Below, in pieces: positions 51,537-59,676 of a stretch of 64,000 nucleotides of DNA. Source of the DNA: Paludibacteraceae bacterium (lineage in GTDB: Bacteria > Bacteroidota > Bacteroidia > Bacteroidales > Paludibacteraceae); the NCBI GenBank assembly GCA_024405855.1, contig JAKSNZ010000001.1, positions 1 through 64,000 of the forward strand, written 5' to 3'. The translations under genes were made by a program, and so were the position numbers. The notes under the pieces were generated by a model. It had not been told where the DNA came from. It saw nothing but the letters and a program-made list of their open reading frames with translations, and ran no database searches. How positions within the stretch are numbered: the first letter of the stretch is position 1; each line of letters opens with the position of its first letter.

Positions 51537-51547
51537 AGAATTTTTTT

Positions 51548-53326
51548 CTAAATATCAATCTTTTTGCCCTGAGAGTTTTTCACTTCTGACGAAACATCCT
51601 GCACCATAGTCTTCAGTTCTCCCATAAATGTTTCCATAGAGTAGTTGCCATGCTCAATATCCCGCATCTTCTTTTCCCACATACCTGTAAGCGTTGCACT
51701 CTTAAGCAGTTCATTTTCAATGGTGTCAATAAGTGCTATTCCTGTTTTTGTGGCTACAATGCGTTTTTTGTCTCTAACAATATAGTTTCTCTTGAACAAA
51801 GTTTCAATAATGGCGGCACGTGTTGAGGGGCGTCCTATGCCGTTCTCTTTCATAAGGTCACGCAACTCCTCATCATCAACGGTCTTGCCTGCCGTCTCCA
51901 TTGCCCTTAACAGACTTGCCTCAGAATAGTACTTTGGCGGTTGTGTCATTTTCTCTGCCAAAGATGGGGTGTGAGGACCTTTCTCTCCTTCTGTAAAATC
52001 AGGCAACACTTCCGCTTCATCGTCCTTTTTCTCTGCCTTGTCATTTGGAAACAGGACTCTCCATCCAGGTTCAAGTATCACCTTGCCCGATACTCGGAAC
52101 TCCACATCGGCGCTTTTGCCTTCAACCACAGTGTTTGCAACTTTACAGTCAGGGTAGAAAACGGCAATGAACCTGCGTACAATAAGGTCATACACCCATT
52201 TCTCATCAGGCGTGAAATTGTTAAAGAACTTGCCAGTTGGTATTATGGCATGGTGGTCAGTAACCTTCTTGTCATTAAAGACGGTGGAGTCCTTTCTGAG
52301 TTTAACTCCTTTTAACGGCTCTGTAAATTTCTGATATGGGGTTATACCTGCAAGTATCTGAGGTACTTTAGGATAAATATCGTTTGGAAGATATGTAGTG
52401 TCCACTCTTGGGTATGTGGCAAGTTTCTTTTCATAGAGGCTTTGTATTATCTGTAATGTCTTTTCTGCACTGTAGCCAAAACGCTTGTTGCACTCAACTT
52501 GCAGTGATGTAAGGTCAAACAGACGCGGGGCAAGTTCCTTTCCGTTCTTTTTCTCCACCGATGTAACCTCAAACTCCTTTCCCTCAATATCTTGCAAAGC
52601 CTTTTCAGCATCCTCTTTTTTGTCAAACCTGCCTTGTTTTACACTGAATGTGGCATTGCGGTAAACAGTTTTAAGTTCCCAATATGGCTGAGGCACAAAG
52701 TTGTCTATCTCCTTTTGTCTTTTTACAACAAGAGCAAGGGTAGGGGTTTGCACTCTGCCAACGCTCAAAACTCCTTTGCCATTTCCGTATTTAATTGTAT
52801 ATAAGCGTGTTGCATTTATGCCAAGTAGCCAATCACCAATTGCTCTTGCACAACCTGCCGCAAACAGGGTATCAAATTTAGAAGAATCATAAAGATTGTT
52901 GAACCCCTCTTTTATTGCCTCTTCTGTAAGAGATGAAATCCAAAGGCGTTTTACAGGTTTCCTGCATTTGGCACACTGCATAACCCATCGTTGTATAACC
53001 TCACCCTCCTGTCCGGCATCGCCGCAGTTTATAATTTCATCAGCCTCATTAAAGAGTTTCTCTATTACCTTGAACTGCTTTTGCACCCCTTCATCATCCA
53101 TAACCCTTATGCCAAATTTTTCAGGTATCATTGGAATCTCACTCATTCGCCACGCCTTCCAACGCTCATTATATTCGTGAGGCTCCTTAAGTGTGCACAG
53201 ATGTCCGTATGTCCAAGTAACCTGATACCCGTTCCCCTCCATATAGCCGTCATGCCTTTGGGTTGCCCCCAAGACCGCCGCTATCTCCCTTGCCACCGAT
53301 GGCTTTTCTGCAATGCAAACTTTCAT
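51548..53326 (-). CDS. topB: DNA topoisomerase III
   Basis: The protein has 592 aa. It is a type IA topoisomerase: Toprim domain with CIAEKPSVAREIAAVLG and CGDAGQEGEVIQR, central SVGRVQTPTLALVV, active-site region KLATYPRVDTTYLPNDI, and ENGIGRPSTRAAIIETL. There are no C-terminal zinc fingers, so it is shorter than many TopB proteins. It decatenates replication intermediates. It lies 15 bp downstream of recR. Confidence 0.95.
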   Translation of the reverse strand: MKVCIAEKPSVAREIAAVLGATQRHDGYMEGNGYQVTWTYGHLCTLKEPHEYNERWKAWRMSEIPMIPEKFGIRVMDDEGVQKQFKVIEKLFNEADEIINCGDAGQEGEVIQRWVMQCAKCRKPVKRLWISSLTEEAIKEGFNNLYDSSKFDTLFAAGCARAIGDWLLGINATRLYTIKYGNGKGVLSVGRVQTPTLALVVKRQKEIDNFVPQPYWELKTVYRNATFSVKQGRFDKKEDAEKALQDIEGKEFEVTSVEKKNGKELAPRLFDLTSLQVECNKRFGYSAEKTLQIIQSLYEKKLATYPRVDTTYLPNDIYPKVPQILAGITPYQKFTEPLKGVKLRKDSTVFNDKKVTDHHAIIPTGKFFNNFTPDEKWVYDLIVRRFIAVFYPDCKVANTVVEGKSADVEFRVSGKVILEPGWRVLFPNDKAEKKDDEAEVLPDFTEGEKGPHTPSLAEKMTQPPKYYSEASLLRAMETAGKTVDDEELRDLMKENGIGRPSTRAAIIETLFKRNYIVRDKKRIVATKTGIALIDTIENELLKSATLTGMWEKKMRDIEHGNYSMETFMGELKTMVQDVSSEVKNSQGKKIDI

Positions 53327-53341
53327 AAAAAATTAAAAATA

Positions 53342-53950
53342 TTACATCTTGTACTCCTGCCTGTCAAGAATTGACCTGCCAAGGGTTACTGAATCTGAGT
53401 ATTGTAGTTCATCGCCAACAGAGATTCCACGTGCTATAGTTGTCATTTTAACGTTAGAGCCTTGTAGTTTACGTGCTATGTAGTATGCTGTGGTGTCTCC
53501 CTCCATTGTAGGACTTAATGCAAACACAATTTCCTTTATCTCTCCTTTTGACACTCTGTCAACAAGACTTTCTATTTCAAGGTCAGAAGGCTTGATGCCG
53601 TCCATCGGGCTTATCACTCCGCCAAGTACATGATACAAGCCCTTGTATTGTTCCGTCTCTTCAATAAGCATAACCTCCTTTATGGTTTCAACCACACAAA
53701 CTGTTGTGGCATCGCGTTTTGGGTCAGAACAGATACTGCATACATCGCTGTCTGAAATGTTACGGCACACTTTACAGTACTTGACCTCATTCTTAAGAAG
53801 AAGTATTGATTGTGCAAAATCATTCACCTGCTGTGAATCCTGCCTTAGCAGATGCAGGGCAAGCCTCAATGCAGACTTTCTGCCCACTCCAGGCAGTTTT
53901 GAAAGCTGATTTACGGCATTTTCAAGCAGATATGACGGATATGACTGCAT
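53342..53950 (-). CDS. recR: Recombination mediator RecR
   Basis: The protein has 202 aa. N-terminal helix-hairpin-helix ([20 protein letters not shown]), zinc finger [16 protein letters not shown], Toprim domain ([31 protein letters not shown]) and a C-terminal Walker-B-like ending. It loads RecA at gaps with RecF and RecO. It is transcribed divergently from engB through overlapping promoters. Confidence 0.97.
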   Translation of the reverse strand: MQSYPSYLLENAVNQLSKLPGVGRKSALRLALHLLRQDSQQVNDFAQSILLLKNEVKYCKVCRNISDSDVCSICSDPKRDATTVCVVETIKEVMLIEETEQYKGLYHVLGGVISPMDGIKPSDLEIESLVDRVSKGEIKEIVFALSPTMEGDTTAYYIARKLQGSNVKMTTIARGISVGDELQYSDSVTLGRSILDRQEYKM

Positions 53951-53956
53951 TTTTAC

Positions 53957-53978
53957 TATCTTTGCAGTTGCAAAGATA
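53957..53978. promoter_or_regulatory. Face-to-face overlapping -7 boxes of recR and engB
   Basis: TATCTTTGCA (53957-53966), GT, then its exact complement (53969-53978). Each arm is a TAnnTTTG box: plus strand for engB, minus strand for recR. For recR, TTG at 53999-54001 (minus) lies 20 bp upstream. The expected start of each transcript falls in the other's -7 box. Confidence 0.65.
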
Positions 53979-53987
53979 ATAAAAATA

Positions 53988-54022
53988 GGTTAAAGGGACA
54001 AGGGTCAAGGATAAAGGTTTTA
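53988..54022. repeat. Period-7 repeat ending at the engB start codon
   Basis: GGTTAAA, GGGACAA, GGGTCAA, GGATAAA, GGTTTTA in exact 7-bp register; the last A is the A of ATG. Confidence 0.85.
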
Positions 54023-54615
54023 TGATTATTAAAAGTGCTATATTTATAAAGAGTAGTCCTAAGGTGGGTGATTGCCCAAAATCAAACCTGCCTGAATATG
54101 CTTTTATAGGCAGGTCAAATGTGGGCAAGTCATCTCTAATAAATATGCTTGTAGGTAAAAAGGGGCTTGCACTTACGGGCTCCACACCTGGTAAAACTTT
54201 ATTAATAAATCATTTTCTTGTAAATGACAATTGGCATTTGGTTGATTTGCCAGGATACGGATTTGCTCAAAGAGGCAAACGGCAGCGTGAAGAGTTACGT
54301 CGTATGATTGAGGGCTATATTATGGAAAGAGAGCAACTTGCAAATCTTTTTGTGCTTGTTGACAGTCGTCTTGAACCTCAGAAAATTGATATTGAGTTTA
54401 TTACTTGGCTTGGAGAGAACGGCATTCCGTTTTCCATAGTTTTTACAAAAACAGATAAACTTACAAAAACCGCACTCAATACCAATATTGGGAATTACAA
54501 GGAGAGATTAAAAGAAGATTGGGAGACACTTCCCCCAATCTTTTTATCGTCATCCGTCACAACTGATGGCAGAGATGAAATTTTGGACTACATTGAAAAA
54601 GTCAATACCTTATGA
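54022..54615 (+). CDS. engB: Ribosome biogenesis GTPase EngB (YihA/YsxC)
   Basis: The protein has 197 aa. G1 [15 protein letters not shown]2 STPGKT, G3 [13 protein letters not shown]4 [10 protein letters not shown]5 SSSVTTDG. This essential GTPase acts in 50S subunit assembly. Its start codon follows the period-7 repeat directly, leaving no recognisable ribosome-binding site. Confidence 0.97.
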   Translation: MIIKSAIFIKSSPKVGDCPKSNLPEYAFIGRSNVGKSSLINMLVGKKGLALTGSTPGKTLLINHFLVNDNWHLVDLPGYGFAQRGKRQREELRRMIEGYIMEREQLANLFVLVDSRLEPQKIDIEFITWLGENGIPFSIVFTKTDKLTKTALNTNIGNYKERLKEDWETLPPIFLSSSVTTDGRDEILDYIEKVNTL

Positions 54616-54620
54616 TGATA

Positions 54621-55478
54621 TTAATCCTTTAGGCAACGCACAGTCCGACCGACATTCTTAGCAATGTAACCACTATCCAAAATGTCAGTATTATAAAAGA
54701 GGTTGCGACAGTAAGCGTTATAATCATCGTCATTAAATGGAGTAGCTGTCCAAAAAGTGATATAGTTACCAACGTAACTGACTACACAACCCATTGAACT
54801 GCCCGCAGGCAGAGCCGCAAAACCATAGGTGTCAAGCCCAAGTTTATAGATGTCATCACCATTATACCAACCTGATGTTGTCTTTAGATGCTTGCCTGCA
54901 GTACGTTTGCCTTTCTCATCTGTCTTTTCAATATAATCATTTAGAGTCTGCCATTCAGCATCTGTTGGTATATGCCATCCGTTAGGGCATATACCCTGTC
55001 TGCTGCCTGTGAAGGCAGTTGTTTGTTGCTGACCGTCAGCAACACCAACCGCCGCCGCCCAATTATATAGGTATCCTAATTGGGCAACCTGTTCATCAGT
55101 AAGGTTATCTCCATATTGTTGACTATATTGATCCCATTTACTCCTTTCTGAGGCATCGGTATAGTATGGGGTATTCACAAAATTTTCTGATGTTGTTAGA
55201 ATAGTGTATCTGCCCTCCTTGTATGCCTCTGACTGAGTGTCATACTTACTACAGCGGTAGTTCTCAGCCATCCATACCTGTGTACCAATGGTCACCTGCG
55301 GGTAGTCTGATGCCTTGCACTTCTCTTTTAATGACGGCTTGGTAAAACTGATACTGTCAACTTCTGATATAATGTACTCAATTTGTGTGCCATTATTGTT
55401 ATACACCCAAAACTTTGTCTGTGCCACCACCATAATTGGCAATAGCAGAAACATTGTAAAGCAAGTCAGTTTTCTCAT
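54621..55478 (-). CDS. Exported FISUMP-domain protein
   Basis: The protein has 285 aa with signal peptide (IMVVAQ). After a short N-terminal segment (FWVYNNNGTQIEYIISEVDS), a complete FISUMP domain fills residues about 55-285: VTIGTQVWMAENYRC, LGYLYNWAAAVG, ICPNGWHIPTDAEWQTLN, AGKHLKTTSGWY, GFAALPAGSS, FWTATP and GRTVRCLKD. The domain has a C-type-lectin-like fold in related families; its function here is unknown. Its start codon is overlapped by an Arg-rich upstream ORF homologous to the leaders of the two accessory cassettes. Confidence 0.9.
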   Translation of the reverse strand: MRKLTCFTMFLLLPIMVVAQTKFWVYNNNGTQIEYIISEVDSISFTKPSLKEKCKASDYPQVTIGTQVWMAENYRCSKYDTQSEAYKEGRYTILTTSENFVNTPYYTDASERSKWDQYSQQYGDNLTDEQVAQLGYLYNWAAAVGVADGQQQTTAFTGSRQGICPNGWHIPTDAEWQTLNDYIEKTDEKGKRTAGKHLKTTSGWYNGDDIYKLGLDTYGFAALPAGSSMGCVVSYVGNYITFWTATPFNDDDYNAYCRNLFYNTDILDSGYIAKNVGRTVRCLKD

Positions 55479-55518
55479 AATTATATATAGGTCGTTTCCG
55501 GCTTCTGTGTTTTAACAT
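55399..55518 (-). CDS. Arg-rich leader ORF, copy 3, overlapping the FISUMP gene start
   Basis: From ATG 55518 it reads MLKHRSRKRPIYNYEKTDLL and continues out of frame across the FISUMP start (55478) to TAA at 55399-55401, 39 codons. The first 13 residues match the leader ORFs of cassettes 1 and 2 (MTRHRSRKRLIYN), and the DNA is alignable from the ATG onward. Here there is no hairpin or palindromic element between leader and gene. Translation is plausible but unproven. Confidence 0.4.
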   Translation of the reverse strand: MLKHRSRKRPIYNYEKTDLLYNVSAIANYGGGTDKVLGV

Positions 55519-55542
55519 TCGTTGTTCAAAATATATGTAAAA

Positions 55543-55836
55543 TCAGTTCAACAATTCTATAAGGTCAAAATACATCAACCTAGTATTAAGCGGTCTTTCT
55601 GGTCTTAAATCACGGAACTCACGCTCTTGTTCTTCTGAGCTGAAGAGAAATTTAAATCCATTTCGTTCGTAGAAACTGAAATTTTCCCGTTGATTATATG
55701 AGTCAACCAACACGAATCTACAACCTGTCTTATTCATAGGGTCAACAAGCCATGCCTTGATAAAATCCAAAACTTCTGTTCCCAATTTCTTTCCTTGCAT
55801 AGATTGACTAATACCAAGATCGGAAAGATAGGACAT
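55543..55836 (-). pseudogene. Truncated GNAT acetyltransferase (toxin-type), N-terminal half missing
   Basis: 97 residues begin MSYLSDLGISQSMQGKKLGTE, which is the acetyl-CoA-binding motif (Q-x-x-G-x-G/K) normally found near residue 80 of a protein about 170 aa long. The rest, GCRFVLVDSYNQRENFSFYERNGFKFLF and RLMYFDLIELL, is a normal C-terminal half. An in-frame stop lies just upstream, and the small partner gene ends 9 bp away, so the N-terminal half has been deleted. It is most likely inactive. Confidence 0.7.
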
Positions 55837-55845
55837 GGTCTGTTA

Positions 55846-56004
55846 TTATATAAACTCAGCCTTTACCAATATCCTTCTTGCATTTTCAATGGACTTTGTA
55901 AAATCTACCGAACCTCTACGACTCTCACTTTCCATCATTTGTTTTTCGAATCTATCTGCTGCCGCACCTTTTAGTACAGGAACTGATGCTATTGCTATTG
56001 CCAT
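55846..56004 (-). CDS. Small antitoxin-like partner of the GNAT remnant
   Basis: The protein has 52 aa. The start at ATG 56004 (MAIAIASVPVLKGAAADRFE) is preferred over 56043 because the -7 box (56041-56048) overlaps the upstream start. The product is amphipathic and charged (ADRFEKQMMESESRRGSVDF; ENARRILVKAE). Small proteins of this type sit before GNAT toxins in Bacteroidota; an antitoxin role is inference from position and look. The toxin beside it is broken. Confidence 0.6.
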   Translation of the reverse strand: MAIAIASVPVLKGAAADRFEKQMMESESRRGSVDFTKSIENARRILVKAEFI

Positions 56005-56040
56005 AATTATTGTATCAGAGCAATTAGTACTCTTTGAGTG

Positions 56041-56048
56041 CAAAGTTA
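56041..56048 (-). promoter_or_regulatory. -7 box of the antitoxin-like gene
   Basis: Minus-strand TAACTTTG, 36 bp before ATG 56004. Confidence 0.55.
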
Positions 56049-56072
56049 GTCAATTTTTCCCAAAAACCAAAA

Positions 56073-56104
56073 CGGGTCAAAGTTTCCAATGAAACCTTGA
56101 CCCG
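56073..56104 (-). terminator. Terminator hairpin of cassette 2
   Basis: A stem of 13 bp with one mismatch (CGGGTCAAGGTTTC arm on the minus strand) followed by TTTTGG TTTTT. It is homologous to the cassette 1 terminator. Confidence 0.75.
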
Positions 56105-56133
56105 CCTGATTCAATTCGCCTCGTCATTCCTCA

Positions 56134-56168
56134 CGTCATATCGAACGAAGTGAGATATCTTTAATGAC
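56134..56168. repeat. REP-like palindromic element, copy B
   Basis: Bases 56134-56162 are identical to 41547-41575 (CGTCATATCGAACGAAGTGA and on), closed by ATGACG. It sits between the cassette 2 lipoprotein gene and its terminator, a place where cassette 1 has no such insert. Confidence 0.8.
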
Positions 56169-56179
56169 GGAGCTGTGGC

Positions 56180-57610
56180 TTAGTTACTCTCATTCAAAAC
56201 CGCACGAACAGATAGTCCTTCGCTGCGGTACCTATCGTACTCCTTCAAAGTGCCAGTCATACTAAACAGGCATTTGGCTAGTGTATAATCGTAATACATA
56301 GGGAGAGTAGAGTCCCAATAAAACACTGCTTGATCAATACCTTTGATTTCATCTTCGAAGTATAAGCCCGCTGCATGAAAAAAGACAGAGTTTCTTGAGT
56401 AGTCATCCTTACCTGTAAATAATACGCCATTCTTACCATCGTATTTATTATCACTATAATACTCTGTAACAGTGCAGTTGCTAATAAGATTGTTAATGTC
56501 TGTATCTGTTGGCATCTTCCAATTGTCACCCCACAAGTTTTTTGCTGTGTCATAGTCGCTAGGAAGATTTACTCCACAATATCCTTCAAAGTAATCATCA
56601 CCTTTGTCTATAAGTCCACCCCAGCAGTAATAGCCACCATACTCTTCTACAGATGTTGCACCAACATTGTACTCAGCCCACTTAGGTCCATCTTCCCATA
56701 GTTGCACCCATTTAACCTTATTACCAGGAATACCAGCTTCAGCATTAACTGTGGCATAGCCTGCAGTAAACTTAATCTCCCTCTCAGGCATTGGTTTAAT
56801 TTCTCCCACCTTTATAGTGTTATCATTCTCTGTTGACAATGTTGCAATCTTGTCATCTATTGTCGTAATCTCAACATCAAATCCGCTTGCAAACGCACCT
56901 GCAGGAACCACTATCCAGAAATCTGTAGCAATTGTGCTCAGTGCAACACCACTACCACAATTAAGGGTTATTGCATTGGTTCCGTCTGTACCGCTCTTTG
57001 CTGCAGTAGCACTTGTTTTAGGAGTAACGGTAAATGTTCCGTTAAGTTTCTCTGTGCCTTTATTTGTAACGGTTATGCTTTTTACTGAGCCTGTCTTGCC
57101 TGATGCAAGTTTAAGACTAAGCTTCAACACACCAAATGAGTGATTGAAGGCAAACTCTGTAGTCTCTGAATATGCTACACACGGCATAGCTCCCTTTGCA
57201 AATGTATTCTCTGCATAATTCTGCTCAGCAGGCATTGTAAATGTTATTGCACCGTCAGAATATGTTGCACCCTCAAACGCAGGGCATATTGCTGTCCAAG
57301 GGCCTTGTGCGGCACACTTTCCACTGAACTCAGCATAAGATGTCCCCACCCATTTAGGGTCTGTCATCTCACAAACATCACCTGTTGTGGCTCCATCGGC
57401 AAACACTTTAATGGCATCGCCCTCTGACCATACCACTGTGGTGCCATCTGACAGCACTGTGGTTCTTGCCGCTCCCGTTGGTACGGCTTTAAAGGTCATA
57501 TCAGTCTTCTCTACAGATGACTGTGCCTCTTTTACTGTCTCTTTTTTCTCACAAGATGCAGAGGCTAACATTACCAATGCCGCTCCAAATGTGTAAATAA
57601 GTTTCTTCAT
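56180..57610 (-). CDS. Fimbrillin-like lipoprotein with FISUMP-like C-terminal domain (cassette 2)
   Basis: The protein has 476 aa; ATG 57610 gives lipobox SASC (Cys near 21). It is a close paralog of 32937-34376: the same CEKKETVKEAQSSVEKT start, the same fimbrillin-like domain (VVWSEGDAIKVFAD, MPCVAYSETTEFAFNHSFGVL) and a FISUMP-like C-terminal domain (GDNWKMPTDTDINNLI, VLFTGKDDYSRNSVFFHAAG, GLSVRAVLN). The C-terminal domains have diverged more than the N-terminal ones. It lies 23 bp after the 45-aa peptide gene. Confidence 0.88.
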   Translation of the reverse strand: MKKLIYTFGAALVMLASASCEKKETVKEAQSSVEKTDMTFKAVPTGAARTTVLSDGTTVVWSEGDAIKVFADGATTGDVCEMTDPKWVGTSYAEFSGKCAAQGPWTAICPAFEGATYSDGAITFTMPAEQNYAENTFAKGAMPCVAYSETTEFAFNHSFGVLKLSLKLASGKTGSVKSITVTNKGTEKLNGTFTVTPKTSATAAKSGTDGTNAITLNCGSGVALSTIATDFWIVVPAGAFASGFDVEITTIDDKIATLSTENDNTIKVGEIKPMPEREIKFTAGYATVNAEAGIPGNKVKWVQLWEDGPKWAEYNVGATSVEEYGGYYCWGGLIDKGDDYFEGYCGVNLPSDYDTAKNLWGDNWKMPTDTDINNLISNCTVTEYYSDNKYDGKNGVLFTGKDDYSRNSVFFHAAGLYFEDEIKGIDQAVFYWDSTLPMYYDYTLAKCLFSMTGTLKEYDRYRSEGLSVRAVLNESN

Positions 57611-57633
57611 TGTTCTAATAATTTTAAGATTAA

Positions 57634-57771
57634 TTACCAAGTACCTGTAGCACCTACACTCATTGCGGCTACATTACTTTTTGATACAGGAGCACCAGAG
57701 CCTATCATTACGGGCATCTCCGCCTCCATACTTACTTGCTCCATTTTAGGAGCGGAATAGTTGTTCTTCAT
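57634..57771 (-). CDS. 45-aa peptide with conserved N-terminal half (cassette 2)
   Basis: It starts MKNNYSAPKMEQV, then MEAEMPVMIGSGAP, and ends SVGATGTW. Compared with the cassette 1 peptide, 24 of the first 28 residues match or nearly match, while the remaining 14-17 residues share nothing clear beyond small residues and a Trp near the end. It has the same position in the cassette: after the palindromic element, before the lipoprotein gene. It is a possible precursor peptide; function unknown. Confidence 0.75.
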   Translation of the reverse strand: MKNNYSAPKMEQVSMEAEMPVMIGSGAPVSKSNVAAMSVGATGTW

Positions 57772-57806
57772 AGTTGAAAGTTGAAAGTTGAAAATTGAAA
57801 GTTAAT
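57772..57806. repeat. Period-7 repeat ending at the peptide start codon
   Basis: On the plus strand AGTTGAA three times, AATTGAA, AGTTAAT. It fills the space directly before the cassette 2 peptide ATG; cassette 1 lacks it. Confidence 0.9.
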
Positions 57807-57836
57807 AATTATGTTAGTTAATCTCGTTTCTCTATT

Positions 57837-58027
57837 GGTTAATCGGTTAAATTTAGTAAGTTATAGAGTGAACACTGCGAGCCGCCGCACAAAACCACAT
57901 AGTTTTGGAGGCACGAACTGGGAACTGACTTGTCAGTTCCGCATTAGTGAGTCTCCGAACAAAACTGTGGTTTTGAAGGGGTTAACAGCGAGCAATTTGT
58001 GAACGTCATAACTTACTAAATTTAATA
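57837..58027 (-). repeat. 191-bp palindromic element, copy 2
   Basis: The reverse complement is identical at all 191 positions to 31469-31659. It has the same 18-bp terminal inverted repeats and central palindrome. It lies in the presumed 5' leader of cassette 2. Confidence 0.9.
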
Positions 58028-58055
58028 TAATCATTATAATTAACTGATATTAAGC

Positions 58056-58091
58056 AAATTACCCCCCCCGTTTGCACGGGGAGGGTAATTT
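58056..58091 (-). promoter_or_regulatory. Leader hairpin, copy 2
   Basis: Minus-strand AAATTACCCTCCCCG, loop, CGGGGGGGGTAATTT. The stem is conserved with 31402-31438 but loop and length differ, which suggests that pairing is maintained. It begins right after the leader ORF stop. Confidence 0.6.
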
Positions 58092-58139
58092 CTACCAACC
58101 TTTATATGTGAGCCGTTTCCGGCTTCTATGTCTTGTCAT
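58092..58139 (-). CDS. Arg-rich leader ORF, copy 2 (MTRHRSRKRLTYKGW)
   Basis: 15 codons, starting 4 nt after the stop of the MFS gene, so here the cassette seems to be the tail of the MFS transcript or to use a promoter inside that gene. The first ten residues are identical to copy 1 with silent codon changes. The internal hairpin AGCCG GAAA CGGCT is kept. Confidence 0.5.
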   Translation of the reverse strand: MTRHRSRKRLTYKGW

Positions 58140-58143
58140 TATT

Positions 58144-59598
58144 TTACTTCTTCTCCTTAACAAATATCCAAAGGATACCTGAGATAAGAAGGCAGATTGC
58201 ACAAATTGCAAAAATTATTGACTTATCTTCAGCGGCATCAATAACCTCACCCATCTTGAATGAAGCAACAAGTTGTGGAAGCACAACTGAAAGGTTGAAG
58301 ATTCCCATATACAATCCCATTTGAGATTGGTCAACACGTGAACTCATAATGGCAAACGGAAGAGAAACCAACGATGCCCAACCTATACCTACAATTACAA
58401 GAGCCACAAAGAAAGTGTAAATGTTTGCTCCGCAGAAATAGATGATTGCATAACCTAACGCCATTGCAAGAATGGCACCTGTGTGAGTGTGAGCCATACC
58501 TTTCTTGGCGGCAATTACATTAAGTACAAGAACAGGCAGCAAGGCACCAATAAGGTCACGTACAAGGAATGCCATTGAGTTTACTGTTTGAGCGGAACCT
58601 GCATCTATGCCTGAAATCACATTTGCAACATAGAAGAACATATAGACATTCATAGTCTGTACACCCCACCATGTAAATGAGTGTGCAAGCAGGATTTTTT
58701 GGAACTCATGCATATCTTCCTTTACCTTAAATGTGTTGGTAAGCACTAACAGAAGTGCGACTATTTCAATTGCAACACATGCAAGTTCAATTGCGTTCAA
58801 ACCTAAATAATGAGGCATCGATGCTATTACATCAGCAGGAATAAAGAGTTTTGCAACTATTACATAAATGCCATATACAAGGAAACCGTAAAGAGGAAGA
58901 ATGGCATTGTTCATATCCTTAAGATAAGAACCACCCTTTGCCTGAGTCTTTGTTTCACTCTTGTTTTCTTCCGCTTCAAGGGTGCGAGGCTCTTCAATAA
59001 AGAAGATAGGCAGTATTGTAAATAGAACGGCAATTATCATGCCCACATATATAAGTGTTTCATTGCCCCAAAGCACTGCTACAAGATACGCAAGCACGCC
59101 AAATGTGCCTGATACGGTCTGCATCCAAGTATAACCTTTACTACGTTGTTCCTGTGTAGTACAGTCAGCAACAAGAGAACGGGTAGGGTTAAAACTTACA
59201 TTTATTGAAAGGTCAAGAGTTAGTGCCACGCAAACAGCTATAGGAAGCAGACCTGCGGCACCCTCCATGCCAAACATTTTTTGTACAATTTCAAGATTAG
59301 GCAGAGCAAGAAGCATTAAGCCGGTAAGCAGACCACCAAGAATAATCCAAGGACGGCGGCGTCCACCCAAGAACCATAGTTTGTCACTTACGGCACCAAC
59401 TATAGGTTGTGCAATGATACCTGCAATTGGACCTGCCGCCCAAACAATACCTATATCACCAATACTAAGACCATACTTTGTGGAAAGAATCCAACTCAAC
59501 GCAGAAATCTGCACCGATAGGCCGAAACCCATGGCGGTAGCAGGCAAACTGAGCAAGGCGTAGAACCAAGTGCTCATATTCTTTTGACCTTGTAACAT
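58144..59598 (-). CDS. MFS transporter, SLC45 / sugar (GPH-like) type
   Basis: The protein has 484 aa (477 if ATG at codon 8, MSTWFYALLSLP, is used) with 12 membrane helices. It has the motif GAVSDKLWFLGGRRRPWIILGG between helices 2 and 3 and NPTRSLVADCTTQEQRSKGY, both typical of SLC45-like disaccharide carriers. It probably takes up a sugar such as maltose or sucrose with protons. No sugar enzyme is adjacent. Cassette 2 follows 4 nt after its stop. Confidence 0.88.
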   Translation of the reverse strand: MLQGQKNMSTWFYALLSLPATAMGFGLSVQISALSWILSTKYGLSIGDIGIVWAAGPIAGIIAQPIVGAVSDKLWFLGGRRRPWIILGGLLTGLMLLALPNLEIVQKMFGMEGAAGLLPIAVCVALTLDLSINVSFNPTRSLVADCTTQEQRSKGYTWMQTVSGTFGVLAYLVAVLWGNETLIYVGMIIAVLFTILPIFFIEEPRTLEAEENKSETKTQAKGGSYLKDMNNAILPLYGFLVYGIYVIVAKLFIPADVIASMPHYLGLNAIELACVAIEIVALLLVLTNTFKVKEDMHEFQKILLAHSFTWWGVQTMNVYMFFYVANVISGIDAGSAQTVNSMAFLVRDLIGALLPVLVLNVIAAKKGMAHTHTGAILAMALGYAIIYFCGANIYTFFVALVIVGIGWASLVSLPFAIMSSRVDQSQMGLYMGIFNLSVVLPQLVASFKMGEVIDAAEDKSIIFAICAICLLISGILWIFVKEKK

Positions 59599-59643
59599 AA
59601 TAAAGACTTTAAGATTTGTATTTGATATTTAATAAACAATTTG

Positions 59644-59651
59644 CAAATATA
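59644..59651 (-). promoter_or_regulatory. -7 box of the MFS gene
   Basis: Minus-strand TATATTTG, 45 bp before the ATG. Confidence 0.5.
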
Positions 59652-59676
59652 ATAAAATTTTGTAAAAACAGTGTAA

